Of a DNA stretch of 64,000 nt, positions 27,603 to 35,816 are shown one piece after another (the first letter of the stretch is position 1; every line of letters starts with the position of its first letter). Position numbers and translations under genes: made by a program. Below the pieces are notes generated by a model that saw nothing but the letters and a program-made list of their open reading frames with translations, searched no databases and had not been told where the DNA came from. Source of the stretch: Kribbella jiaozuonensis. Lineage in GTDB: Bacteria > Actinomycetota > Actinomycetes > Propionibacteriales > Kribbellaceae. The stretch spans positions 186,001 through 250,000 of the forward strand of contig NZ_SZPZ01000004.1 in assembly GCF_005233875.1 (NCBI RefSeq), given 5' to 3'.

Positions 27603-28357
27603 GCACGTACTTCTTCACCGACACCACCGCCCTGACGGTGCGGACCCTGCGGCACATCACCCGCAGCCTCGACACCATCATCACGACTGTGCTCACCCCG
27701 GTCGCGCTGATGCTGATGTTCGTCTACGTGTTCGGCGGGGCGATCTCCACCGGGACGAAGTACATCAACTTCATGCTGCCCGGCATCCTGCTCATCACGA
27801 TCGCTTCCGGCATCTCCTACACCGCGTTCCGCCTCTTCATGGACCTGAAGAGCGGGATCCTCGAGCGCTTCCAGTCCATGCCGATCGCCCGGTCCGGCCT
27901 ACTGTGGGCCCACGTCGTCACCTCCATGGTCGCCAACCTGATCGCGCTGGTGATCGTCGTCGGCGTCGCTCTGCTCATGGGCTTCCGCTCGAGCGCCGGC
28001 GTACAGGCTTGGCTCGCGGTAACCGGCATCCTGCTCCTGTCGACGCTGGCGTTGACCTGGCTCGCCGTGATCCCCGGGCTCACCGCGGGATCGGTCGAGA
28101 GCGCGGGCGCGTTCGCCTACCCGCTCATCTTTCTGCCGTTCGTGAGCTCGGCGTTCGTGCCCACGCAGACCATGCCCGGCCCGGTGCGGTGGTTCGCCGA
28201 GCACCAGCCGGTCACATCGATCGTCAACACGATCCGTGCACTGTTCGCTCAGCAACCGGTCGGCAACGACATCTGGACTGCGCTGGCCTGGTGCGTCGGC
28301 GTACTTGTCGCGGCGTACCTGCTGGCGATGGTCGCCTATCGCCGGAAGTCCGCCTGA
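27599..28357 (+). CDS. DrrB-like ABC-2 permease
   Basis: 252 residues of ABC-2 type transporter with about six transmembrane helices (near 30-50, 58-78, 108-130, 138-160, 168-190 and 228-248). The conserved ABC-2 amphipathic segment LKSGILERFQSMPIARS and the loop QTMPGPVRWFAEHQPVTSIV are present. The ATG overlaps the ATPase stop (ATGA), so the two subunits are made together. Substrate is unknown; relatives export anthracyclines and other hydrophobic drugs. Confidence 0.92.
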   Translation: MSTYFFTDTTALTVRTLRHITRSLDTIITTVLTPVALMLMFVYVFGGAISTGTKYINFMLPGILLITIASGISYTAFRLFMDLKSGILERFQSMPIARSGLLWAHVVTSMVANLIALVIVVGVALLMGFRSSAGVQAWLAVTGILLLSTLALTWLAVIPGLTAGSVESAGAFAYPLIFLPFVSSAFVPTQTMPGPVRWFAEHQPVTSIVNTIRALFAQQPVGNDIWTALAWCVGVLVAAYLLAMVAYRRKSA

Positions 28358-28372
28358 GGCAGGCTTGGGCCC

Positions 28373-29182
28373 ATGCTCACCATCAGCCAGCTGGCGACGT
28401 ACGCCGGTGTGACGGTGCGGGCCGTGCGGCACTATCACCAGATCGGGCTGCTGCCGGAGCCTGCGCGCGACCGGTCCGGGTACCGGTCGTACGACTCGGG
28501 TGCCGTCGTACGGCTGATCCGGATCCACACCCTGGCCGACGCCGGCGTGCCGCTGGCCCGGGTACAGGAACTCCTCGATGCCGCGCCTCAGGAGTTCGCG
28601 GACGGCGTACACGAGATCGACAGGGAGCTGCGTGCGGAGATCCGGCGATTGCAGGCCAGCCGCCGCCGGCTCGCCAGGCTGGCGGTCGGCGAGCAGCTGG
28701 CACTCCCGCAGAGCGTCGTGGATTACCTGGACCGGCTGCGCGGTCACGGCGTCAGCGAGCGCTACCTCGAGATGGAGCGCGACGCGTGGATCATGATCGC
28801 CGCGCAAGTGCCCGATGTGATCGATGCCGTGATCGCCGCCAAGCACCAGCAGCTTGAGGATCCCGATGCGCAGAAGCTCTACAGCCTGGTGAGCGAAGCC
28901 GTCGACAACCAGGGTGACGATGCCTTGCTCGTCGAGATCGCCGACATCCTCGAACGCCCGTACCTCCGCGCCGCCGAGGCCGGTCAGCTGGGCGACGAAC
29001 CGTTCGACGATCAACTCATCGAACTCTTGGATGCGGTCATGCTCGAGTCCGCGCCCGAAGCAGCGCGGCTACTCGCGATCATGGAGGAACGGGGCTGGAA
29101 GGGCTGGACCCGCATCGAGCGCGTGCCGCCGAGAGTCCCTATCCCCAGCCCGGACCCTCACCACGGGAGCGAGCCTGACTGA
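28373..29182 (+). CDS. MerR-family regulator with helical C-terminal domain
   Basis: 269 residues. MerR DNA-binding domain at 1-70 (LTISQLATYAGVTVRAVRHY, RSGYRSYDSGAVVRLIRIHT), a dimerisation helix at about 75-110, then a long helical effector region to 260. It starts 15 bases after the permease stop and so probably belongs to the exporter operon as its ligand-sensing regulator, like TipA-type drug sensors. No metal-binding cysteines are seen, so a drug-like ligand is more likely than a metal. Confidence 0.9.
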   Translation: MLTISQLATYAGVTVRAVRHYHQIGLLPEPARDRSGYRSYDSGAVVRLIRIHTLADAGVPLARVQELLDAAPQEFADGVHEIDRELRAEIRRLQASRRRLARLAVGEQLALPQSVVDYLDRLRGHGVSERYLEMERDAWIMIAAQVPDVIDAVIAAKHQQLEDPDAQKLYSLVSEAVDNQGDDALLVEIADILERPYLRAAEAGQLGDEPFDDQLIELLDAVMLESAPEAARLLAIMEERGWKGWTRIERVPPRVPIPSPDPHHGSEPD

Positions 29183-29212
29183 TGGCACCGAAACGTGTAG
29201 GTCAGATTTTCA

Positions 29213-29269
29213 ACTGACTTGGAGCCCGGCCCGTATAGCCACCCCGACGATGTAGCCCTCCAAGTCAGT
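29213..29269. terminator. Long-loop inverted repeat between convergent genes
   Basis: ACTGACTTGGAG (29213-29224) pairs perfectly with CTCCAAGTCAGT (29258-29269) across a 33-base loop. It lies at the convergent ends of the MerR and MFS genes and covers the last codons of the latter. It may act as a bidirectional terminator; the long loop is atypical. Confidence 0.45.
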
Positions 29270-30527
29270 GCCGCAGACCACGGCCCCAAGGCCCGCGCCG
29301 GGCGAACACCATCGCGCCGTACAGCACCGCGGCTACTACAGCGGCCGCGGCCGGCAGCACGAATAGACGCGGGATACCCAGGCTGTCACCCGCAATGCCT
29401 GTGTAGAGACCGCCGAGCGCTCCGGAGACCATCACCGAACTGCTGAACGTGTTCGTCGCGGTGGCGAGCCGTTCGGGCACGAGGTCTTGAGCGATCGCAA
29501 CGCCCAACGCGCCCGTCGCCGCGACGGCGACCGACATGAACACCTGGCCGATCGCGATCGCGACGAGGTTCTGCGCGACGGCGTAGGACAGGTAGGCCCC
29601 GAACGCTGCCACGATGCCGAGCGCGAACACCCTCAGCGCGCCGAACCGCCCGGCCAGCCGCGCCAACGTAGCCATGAAGACGACCTCCAGCAGCGGCTGC
29701 AACGAGATGACCGCACCACGGGCGAACGCGCTCACGCGCAGGGTCTCGGCCATGTAGATCGAGAGGAACGACAGTTTGATCGACTCACCCGACATCACCA
29801 GCACACCGACCGCCGTGAACATCGCCAACAACGCGAACCGGCCTCGCGGCACGGCCGGCTCGGCTTCTCGAGCTGCCACAGCAGTCGCATCCGAACGCGG
29901 CTTCATACGCTGCGAGGGCAGGTGCCGACCGGCCAGGACCACAGGAACCACCCCGACGGCCGACAACGCGGCCGTGGCCAGCAGCGTCTCCCGCAGCCCG
30001 GCCATTGTGGCGAGCCACGCACCGAGCGCCGGCCCGGTGATCCAGCCGACCGCCTGGCTGATCCGCAACAGCGCGAGAACACCGTACCGCGACGGTGTCG
30101 GATGCCGCTCCAGATAGCCACGGGCCACGGTGAACAGCAGTCCACCAGAGGTCCCGGCCAGACTGAGGACCGCGACGTTCACCACGTACGGCACCCACGG
30201 CTGCTCCCACACCGCAATCACGGTCCAGCCCGCGGCAGCAAGCAGCGAACCTCCCACGGCGAGCGGGATCGGCTTGTCGAATCGATCCGAGAGCGCACCG
30301 ACGAGGAATCCGGCGACCGGGGCAGCCAGGTTCGTCACGTAGTACAGCCCGGCGGCCCGCACCGACAGATGCAGCTCCTGAGTCAGGAAGAGGCCCATCT
30401 GCGGCCAGCTCAACGACAGGGCAAAGCCCGACATCAACATGGCCACGAAAAGCCATCGCAGCACGACATGCCCGATCAAGTAACGCCAGGCAGACTCCGT
30501 AGCCACCTCGACTTGCGGTGATCGCAT
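29265..30527 (-). CDS. MFS exporter (sugar-efflux/SET-like)
   Basis: 420 residues with 12 predicted transmembrane helices. The loop after helix 2 has VGALSDRFDKP, the MFS motif A region, and the second half repeats the pattern with LARLAGRFGALRVF. The start MGLFLTQELHLSVRAAGLYY resembles sugar-efflux (SET) transporters, which export sugars or drug glycosides. It is monocistronic, convergent with the MerR gene. Substrate not predictable. Confidence 0.85.
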   Translation of the reverse strand: MRSPQVEVATESAWRYLIGHVVLRWLFVAMLMSGFALSLSWPQMGLFLTQELHLSVRAAGLYYVTNLAAPVAGFLVGALSDRFDKPIPLAVGGSLLAAAGWTVIAVWEQPWVPYVVNVAVLSLAGTSGGLLFTVARGYLERHPTPSRYGVLALLRISQAVGWITGPALGAWLATMAGLRETLLATAALSAVGVVPVVLAGRHLPSQRMKPRSDATAVAAREAEPAVPRGRFALLAMFTAVGVLVMSGESIKLSFLSIYMAETLRVSAFARGAVISLQPLLEVVFMATLARLAGRFGALRVFALGIVAAFGAYLSYAVAQNLVAIAIGQVFMSVAVAATGALGVAIAQDLVPERLATATNTFSSSVMVSGALGGLYTGIAGDSLGIPRLFVLPAAAAVVAAVLYGAMVFARRGPWGRGLRH

Positions 30528-30827
30528 CGATGCGCTGTCTCCTGGTCAAGGTGCACGGTGTGCCACGCGCTGCGGAAATCCCTCGAAGAGGCGGACACGC
30601 CGGGCACCCACATTTTCACAGACCCCCTGACCACCCACGTCAACCGGCCCCCGCCTCTGCGAGTGGGCCAGCGCCCGGACCGGCCGACACTGGTCGCGGC
30701 GGCTACACGGCCCCGCTCACGCCCCTCGAACCCCCATGCTCAACGGAAGTCCGATGGGCGACCGACTGGTCCCCGCACCCGATCGCTGGATGATCCCGAG
30801 CCCCTAGAAATCGTCGCGCCATCCAGT
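30528..30827. other. 300-base region without a clear gene
   Basis: Upstream of the MFS exporter. It presumably holds the exporter promoter near 30530-30600. An open rightward frame runs through it into the small gene at 30828, but the composition before 30820 (Pro/Arg/Thr-rich) does not look coding. No hairpin or repeat of note. Confidence 0.35.
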
Positions 30828-31073
30828 ATTGCTGTTGAGCCGCACGACCTCGACGCCATCGCGGCCGAGATCGCCAACGAGACCTTCGCGGAGTTCGGCG
30901 CCGGTCTCACGATCGAGTCCGTTGCGACGTACCTCGAGGTCCTCGACGCGGCGACCAAGGCCGGGATTCTCGAGCCCAAGCTCCACCAGATCGCGGTCAA
31001 CGCCCTGGTCAACCACTTGACCGATGACGATCCCCGCTGGTCGCTGCCCGACTACGTGAACCAGGCAGCATGA
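30828..31073 (+). CDS. Small helical protein, uncertain start, possibly 5'-truncated
   Basis: The last 81 codons of an open frame look coding: HDLDAIAAEIANETFAEFGA, LTIESVATYLEVLDAATKAG, LHQIAVNALVNHLTDDDP. No ATG or GTG lies in frame near the sensible start; an ATT at 30828 is the nearest candidate. It could be a truncated gene or use a rare start. Family not recognised, though size and helical pattern recall three-helix-bundle dimerisation proteins. Its end overlaps the 3' end of the decayed GH15 gene on the other strand. Confidence 0.4.
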   Translation: MAVEPHDLDAIAAEIANETFAEFGAGLTIESVATYLEVLDAATKAGILEPKLHQIAVNALVNHLTDDDPRWSLPDYVNQAA

Positions 31074-31636
31074 CCCCAGAACCGCTGCCGGGGAGGGATG
31101 AACGTACCGGCTGCCTCCTCGGCTCGGATGATGTGGGTGATGGCGTTGATCATGGCCAGATGGGTGAACCCATGCGGGAAGTTCCCGAGCTGGCGTCCAG
31201 TGAGCGGATCGATCTCCTCGGCGTACAGACCGAGCGGGCTCGCATACGACAGCAGCTTCTCGCACAGCGCCGTAGCCTCGCCCAGGTCGCCGATCTCGAC
31301 CAGCGCGGACACCAGCCAGAACGAGCAGATCGTGAACGTACCCTCCGCGCCGCTCATCCCGTCGACGACATCGAGCGGCGTGTCGTCATGGATACGTCGC
31401 ACTGACCATCCAAGCCGCCGATCGCAACTGGACAGACCGAGACTCATGATGTGCCGAATGGCATCGAATGCCGCCGGCCGGGCATCGGCCGGGATCGTCG
31501 CCTCCCCGAAGCCCCACAGAATCGCGCAGGGGTAGGCCTCGTTCATCGTCGCGGTCATCTGCATCGCGAGGCCCGCGAACCGCTGCGGGTCCTCGGCCGG
31601 GATCAATCTGTTGTCACGGTGTCCGATACGCCTCAC
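31052..31636 (-). pseudogene. Truncated GH15-type glucoamylase/trehalase, C-terminal part
   Basis: The C-terminal third of a glycoside hydrolase 15 protein: GMSGAEGTFTICSFWLVSAL, LCEKLLSYASPLGLYAEEID, LGNFPHGFTHLAMINAI. GH15 enzymes are about 600 residues; only about 100 residues are convincing, and the N-terminal 80 codons here do not align with the expected catalytic barrel. The 5' end stops right beside copy 2 of the 45-bp repeat, suggesting that a rearrangement at the repeat removed the rest. Confidence 0.75.
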
Positions 31637-31642
31637 CAGAGC

Positions 31643-31687
31643 CGAGTTCGAGGCGTGTGGTTAAGGTGCGTATCCGGCCTCGGACAC
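31643..31687 (+). repeat. 45-bp dispersed repeat, copy 2
   Basis: 43 of 45 positions match 18841-18885, same orientation, including GAGGCGTGTGGTTAAGGTGC and the terminal inverted repeat (here with one mismatch, GTATCCG against CGGACAC). It abuts the truncated 5' end of a GH15 gene. Just after it the rightward frame LIHTVAQWADLYLEDVADVV looks like the tail of another lost gene. Confidence 0.8.
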
Positions 31688-31767
31688 ACAACTCATCCAC
31701 ACGGTCGCCCAATGGGCCGACCTCTACCTCGAAGATGTGGCCGATGTGGTCGTCGTGACTGCCTGCT

Positions 31768-31805
31768 GAGTATGTGCCCGTCGCGTCTGCGGCGGGCACA
31801 TACTC
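31768..31805 (-). terminator. Strong hairpin after msrA
   Basis: GAGTATGTGCCCG (31768-31780) pairs perfectly over 13 bases with CGGGCACATACTC (31793-31805), loop 12. It lies 10 bases after the msrA stop on the leftward strand, as expected for the msrB-msrA operon. Confidence 0.75.
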
Positions 31806-31814
31806 GCGTTTGTA

Positions 31815-32363
31815 TCAGGCGGTCGCGCGCCGTGGTAGCACCCAGTTGGGGCGTACGAAGTGGCACGTGTAGCCGGCCGGGTAGTTGAGCAGGTAGTCCT
31901 GGTGCTCTGGCTCGGCCTCCCAGAACGGGGCTGCGGGCTCGATCGTGGTGACGGCCTTGCCTGGCCACAGGCCTGACGCGTCGACGTCGGCGATGGTGTC
32001 GCGCGCGACCTGCTCCTGCTCCGGGGAGAGCGGGAAGATCGCCGACCGGTAGCTGGTGCCGATGTCGTTGCCCTGACGGTCAAGTGTCGACGGGTCGTGG
32101 ATCTGGAAGAAGAACGACAAGACGTCCCGATACGTCGTCTGCGTCGGGTCGAAGACGATCTCGACGGCTTCCGCGTGCCCGGGGTGGTTGCGGTACGTCG
32201 CGTGATCGTTCTGACCGCCGGTGTATCCGACGCGCGTCTGGAGGACGCCTGGCTGCCGCCGGATCAGATCCTCCACACCCCAGAAGCACCCGCCGGCGAG
32301 GACCGCCGTCTCGGTGCCGGGACTGCGGGTGACCTGCCCGGTGTCATGGATTCCACTGGTCAT
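31815..32363 (-). CDS. msrA: Peptide methionine-S-sulfoxide reductase MsrA
   Basis: 182 residues. Active-site motif AGGCFWGVEDL with catalytic Cys26, then VGYTGGQNDHATYRNH, GHAEAVEIVFDP and PEHQDYLLNYPAGYTCHF. It reduces the S-epimer of methionine sulfoxide in proteins, using thioredoxin. The ATG overlaps the msrB stop as ATGA, so both epimers are handled by one operon. A second cysteine near the C-terminus (YTCHF) is a candidate resolving residue. A strong terminator follows. Confidence 0.96.
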   Translation of the reverse strand: MTSGIHDTGQVTRSPGTETAVLAGGCFWGVEDLIRRQPGVLQTRVGYTGGQNDHATYRNHPGHAEAVEIVFDPTQTTYRDVLSFFFQIHDPSTLDRQGNDIGTSYRSAIFPLSPEQEQVARDTIADVDASGLWPGKAVTTIEPAAPFWEAEPEHQDYLLNYPAGYTCHFVRPNWVLPRRATA

Positions 32364-32842
32364 GATGCGTTCTCCTCTGCGGCCTTGGTGTCAGTGGACG
32401 TGTCGAACAGTGCCCGGTACTCGCCGTACCCCTCACGCTCCAGATCCGCTACCGGGATGAAGCGTAGGGCGGCGGAATTCATGCAGTACCGCTGGCCGCC
32501 TGCTGCAGTGGGGCCGTCGTCGAAGACGTGACCGAGGTGACTGTCGGCGCCCGAGGACCGCACCTCGGTTCGGGTCATCCACAGCGTCCTGTCGCTCTTC
32601 GTGCGAACTGCGTCCACCTCAATCGGCTTGGTGAAGCTCGGCCACCCGGTACCGCTGTCGTACTTGTCGATCGACGAGAACAGCGGCTGCCCGGACACCA
32701 CGTCCACATAGATCCCGGCCTCGTGGTTGTCCCAGTACTGGTTTCGGAACGCGGGCTCCGTCCCGTCCTTCTGCGTCACCCGGAACTGACTGTCGGTGAG
32801 GCGACTGACCGCCTCCGGCGTCTTCCGGTAGTCGTGCGACAC
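32360..32842 (-). CDS. msrB: Peptide methionine-R-sulfoxide reductase MsrB (zinc-free form)
   Basis: 160 residues. Conserved YDSGTGWPSF near 61-70, SHLGHVFDDGP near 101-111 and the catalytic RYCMNSAALRF with Cys120. The two CxxC zinc pairs of many MsrB proteins are absent (YVDVVSGQPLF replaces YVCAVCGxPLF) and I see no other cysteine in the protein, so the catalytic Cys has no intramolecular resolving partner and must be reduced by an external thiol. First gene of the msrB-msrA operon. Confidence 0.96.
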   Translation of the reverse strand: MSHDYRKTPEAVSRLTDSQFRVTQKDGTEPAFRNQYWDNHEAGIYVDVVSGQPLFSSIDKYDSGTGWPSFTKPIEVDAVRTKSDRTLWMTRTEVRSSGADSHLGHVFDDGPTAAGGQRYCMNSAALRFIPVADLEREGYGEYRALFDTSTDTKAAEENAS

Positions 32843-33311
32843 GATTTCTCCCTTCCCGACGTCGCTGGCTGCGCCGTCACTGCATATAACAACAGGAGTG
32901 CCCGATTTGGTCCCCGACCCGTTTCGTTACTGCGAGCCGGTCGATCGACGCCTCGACGACGGAGCTGTTCGACCTACTGATCCGCCAGGCTGGCAGTGGG
33001 TCTGGGATCTCGTTGGTGCTTCTCTTGGTGGCACCGTTCGCTGGCGCTGGGGCAGCGGTACTGCGCGGGCGAGGAAGCAGGCGAACGGATGCGATGCGGC
33101 TTGGAAGGGTCTGTCCGCCAGGACGGCGTCGCCGGGCGGGCAGCACCGGCCTACCCGACATGGACGTGATGGCTTGATCCTGTTCGCCGGCCTGTCGGTG
33201 GGCTGGGACACTGGCCCGCCGCAGAGCGGTACGACTTCGGTCCGCGCCCCTAGACACGCGGGGCCGTCTCGTACGAGGTCAAGCGGCGGGTGAGGTGAGA
33301 CGGTCTCTTGT
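32843..33311. other. 469-base region without an intact gene
   Basis: Lies between the divergent msrB and glutamine-synthetase-like genes. A short rightward stretch near 32945 (SIDASTTELFDLL) followed by frame changes resembles the start of an SRPBCC/polyketide-cyclase protein and may be a degraded remnant. That is a weak impression. Overlapping Arg/Pro-rich frames on both strands are not credible. Promoters for both flanking genes must be here. Confidence 0.35.
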
Positions 33312-34649
33312 ATGGACTCGCATCTTCTTTCCGTCCTTGGCGACCATGAGCTCGTTGAGCTCGACGCGGATCTTGCCCGGGCCGCGGTGAGCGTGCTCGC
33401 GGTGACCGCCGTTGATCCCGGTGGCGTGCTTCGTGCGAAGTTCGTGCCGCGCGAGAAGGTCGTGGAGGCGCACCGGGCTGGGCTGGGGGTGGCGCCGAGC
33501 TGGCATGTCTTCTGCATTGACAACGGCATTGCGTTCACGCCGGAGCTGGGTGTGGTCGGTGACCAGCGGCTGCGTCCCGACCTGCGCGCGCTGCGTGTCC
33601 TCGGCGGCGGGCTGGCCTGGGCGCCGGCGGAGTTCTATGAACAGTCCGGCTCGCCCTCGACGCTGTGCACACGCGGGCGGCTGCGGGAGACCGTGGGCGA
33701 GCTGGCGTCACTCGGCCTAACCGCGACCGTCGGCTGCGAGGTCGAGTTCGTACTCACCGCCGCCGATGGCGCGGCGCTGACCGAACGCCCATGGAACTGC
33801 TACGGCCTGATCGCAGGACTCGACCGGGAGGACTTCCTCCTGCGATTGCTCGACGACTGCCGAACCGCCGGGCTCGACGTCGTGCAGTGCCATGCCGAGT
33901 ATGGCGACAACCAGTACGAAATCTCCTTCTCCCCCGCCGATCCGATCGCCGCGGCCGACATGGTCGTACTGGCGCGCATCGTGATCGGCCGCGCGGCGCG
34001 ACGCGCAGGGCTTGCCGCGTCGTTCTCGCCGGTGCCGTTCGCAGGTGGCAGCGGCAACGGGGCTCACGTCCATGTCTCGCTCGATCGCGACGGTACGCCG
34101 GTACTGTCCGGTGGGCCTGGACCGCACGGGCTGACCGTGGAGGGTGAGTCGGCGATCGGCGGCATCCTCGCCGGGCTCCCCGGCGTGGTCGGCGTACTCG
34201 CCGGGTCCGTGTTGTCGGGTCAGCGGCTGCTTCCCGGGCACTGGGCGGGCGCGTTTGCCTGCTGGGGTCTGGAGAACCGCGAGGCCGCAGTACGCCTGTG
34301 CGCGGTCGAGGCAGGCAGTGCCAACCTCGAGGTCAAATGCATCGACCCGTCCGCCAACCCGTACCTCGCGACCGCGGTCGTGCTCGGCCTGATCGTGGAC
34401 GGATTGCGGCGCAGGACCCCGCTGCCGGCCGAGGTCACCACCCATCCGGCCGACGCGCAGCACGGGACACTGCCTACCGATCAGACCGCGGCGCTGGACG
34501 CGCTCCAGGGTTCCGCCCAGGCCAAACACATACTCGGCCCAGATCTGCTATCCGCGCTTCTCGCCGTACGGCGGCACGAGGCGACCGCCTTCGAAGGACA
34601 GGATCCGTCCTCAGTAGCCGACCGGTTGCGGTTCGCGTGGTCCGCATGA
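33312..34649 (+). CDS. Glutamine-synthetase-family ligase (FluG/GlnA-like)
   Basis: 445 residues, glutamine synthetase fold. Metal and ATP-site motifs are present: GCEVEFVL (first Glu ligands), QYEISFSPADP, the loop GSGNGAHVHVSL (His ligand, equivalent to GNGMHVH), NREAAVRLCAVEAG and the NLEVKCIDPSANPYL motif. It lacks the adenylylation loop of true GlnA, so it is more likely a gamma-glutamyl ligase of another amine or amino acid. It overlaps the following amidohydrolase (ATGA). Fungal FluG and plant homologues fuse these two domains in one protein in the opposite order. Confidence 0.9.
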   Translation: MDSHLLSVLGDHELVELDADLARAAVSVLAVTAVDPGGVLRAKFVPREKVVEAHRAGLGVAPSWHVFCIDNGIAFTPELGVVGDQRLRPDLRALRVLGGGLAWAPAEFYEQSGSPSTLCTRGRLRETVGELASLGLTATVGCEVEFVLTAADGAALTERPWNCYGLIAGLDREDFLLRLLDDCRTAGLDVVQCHAEYGDNQYEISFSPADPIAAADMVVLARIVIGRAARRAGLAASFSPVPFAGGSGNGAHVHVSLDRDGTPVLSGGPGPHGLTVEGESAIGGILAGLPGVVGVLAGSVLSGQRLLPGHWAGAFACWGLENREAAVRLCAVEAGSANLEVKCIDPSANPYLATAVVLGLIVDGLRRRTPLPAEVTTHPADAQHGTLPTDQTAALDALQGSAQAKHILGPDLLSALLAVRRHEATAFEGQDPSSVADRLRFAWSA

Positions 34650-35812
34650 CCGATCAAGGAGCGATCCCGGTTGTGCGGACTGGTGAAAGTGTCGCCGAGC
34701 TGGCCTTCCAACTGCCGCTGATCGACCACCACTGCCACGGCGTACAGACCGGCACCGCGACCGATGCGGAGGTGGAGCTGCTGGCCACCGAATCGGATTG
34801 GCCTGCCCCGCCGGGTACGTCGGTGTTCGACAACCCGTTCGGAATCACGGTGCGCTCGGTGTGCGCGCCGTTGCTCGACCTGCCGCGGCATTGCACCGCG
34901 GAGGAGTATCTGCGGCGCCGCGGCGAGCTGGGAGGCACGGAAGTCAGCGCGCGGCTACTGGCTTCGAGCGGAACCGAGCGGTACCTGCTCGACACCGGTT
35001 TCCGGGCTTCGACGATCACGACACCGGACGAGATGGCGACCCTGACCGGCGCGGCTACCGACGAGATCGTGCGCCTGGAAACGCTCGCCGAGTCGATCAC
35101 GCCGGGCTGTACTGCCGCCCGCTTCGCCAGCGCCTTCGACGACGCGCTCGAGGCGGCCGCCACAAACGCTGTTGGCGTCAAATCGATCATCGCCTACCGG
35201 TACGGTCTCGACTTCGACCCGGCTCCACCCGAACCGGCTCAGGTAACCGCGGCCTCGGGCCGCTGGCTGACGGAAATCGAGGCCGGCTCGCCGCCGCGTC
35301 TCGCGGACCCGGTGCTGCTGCGGCATTTGTTGTGGCGGGCGGTGGAATTCCGCAAGCCGATCCAGTTGCACGTCGGGTACGGCGACCCGGACGTCGTGCT
35401 GCACCGCTGCGATCCGTCCCACCTCACCGGATTCGCGCACGCGACACGTACGACGGGAGCTCAGCTGATGCTGCTGCACTGCTACCCGTACATCCGTCAG
35501 GCCGGGATTCTCGCGCAGCTCTTCCCGCACGTTTGGCTGGACACCAGTTGCGCAGTCAGCCACACCGGGCCGTCCAGCGAAACGCTGGTGCGGGAGTCGC
35601 TGGAGATGGCGCCGATGCACAAGCTGCTCTACGCCTCGGACGCATTCGGCCTGCCCGAGCTGTACGCGTGCGGATCCTGGCTCTGGCGCCGGGCCGTCGG
35701 CCGGATCCTCGACGAATGGCTGTCCGACGATCTGATCGGCGCGACCGACGCCCGTCGCTACGTCGAAATGCTTGCTCGCGGCAACGCCATTCGAGCTTAC
35801 GGTCTGGAATAG
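34646..35812 (+). CDS. Amidohydrolase (FluG N-terminal-like)
   Basis: 388 residues. Metal-binding start PLIDHHCHGV, later the cluster KPIQLHVGYGDPDV, LMLLHCYPYIRQA and KLLYASDAFGLPELYACG, which together supply the His/Asp ligands of an amidohydrolase TIM barrel. Its ATG overlaps the stop of the glutamine-synthetase-like gene, so the two are a functional pair, probably making and cleaving a gamma-glutamyl or related amide. The substrate is unknown. Confidence 0.9.
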   Translation: MTDQGAIPVVRTGESVAELAFQLPLIDHHCHGVQTGTATDAEVELLATESDWPAPPGTSVFDNPFGITVRSVCAPLLDLPRHCTAEEYLRRRGELGGTEVSARLLASSGTERYLLDTGFRASTITTPDEMATLTGAATDEIVRLETLAESITPGCTAARFASAFDDALEAAATNAVGVKSIIAYRYGLDFDPAPPEPAQVTAASGRWLTEIEAGSPPRLADPVLLRHLLWRAVEFRKPIQLHVGYGDPDVVLHRCDPSHLTGFAHATRTTGAQLMLLHCYPYIRQAGILAQLFPHVWLDTSCAVSHTGPSSETLVRESLEMAPMHKLLYASDAFGLPELYACGSWLWRRAVGRILDEWLSDDLIGATDARRYVEMLARGNAIRAYGLE

Positions 35813-35816
35813 GGAA

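Noticed and set aside
32877..33257. 126-codon - strand frame and overlapping + strand frames before the glutamine-synthetase-like gene
   Set aside because: Arg/Pro-rich composition typical of non-coding high-GC DNA. A possible SRPBCC remnant there is too short to call.
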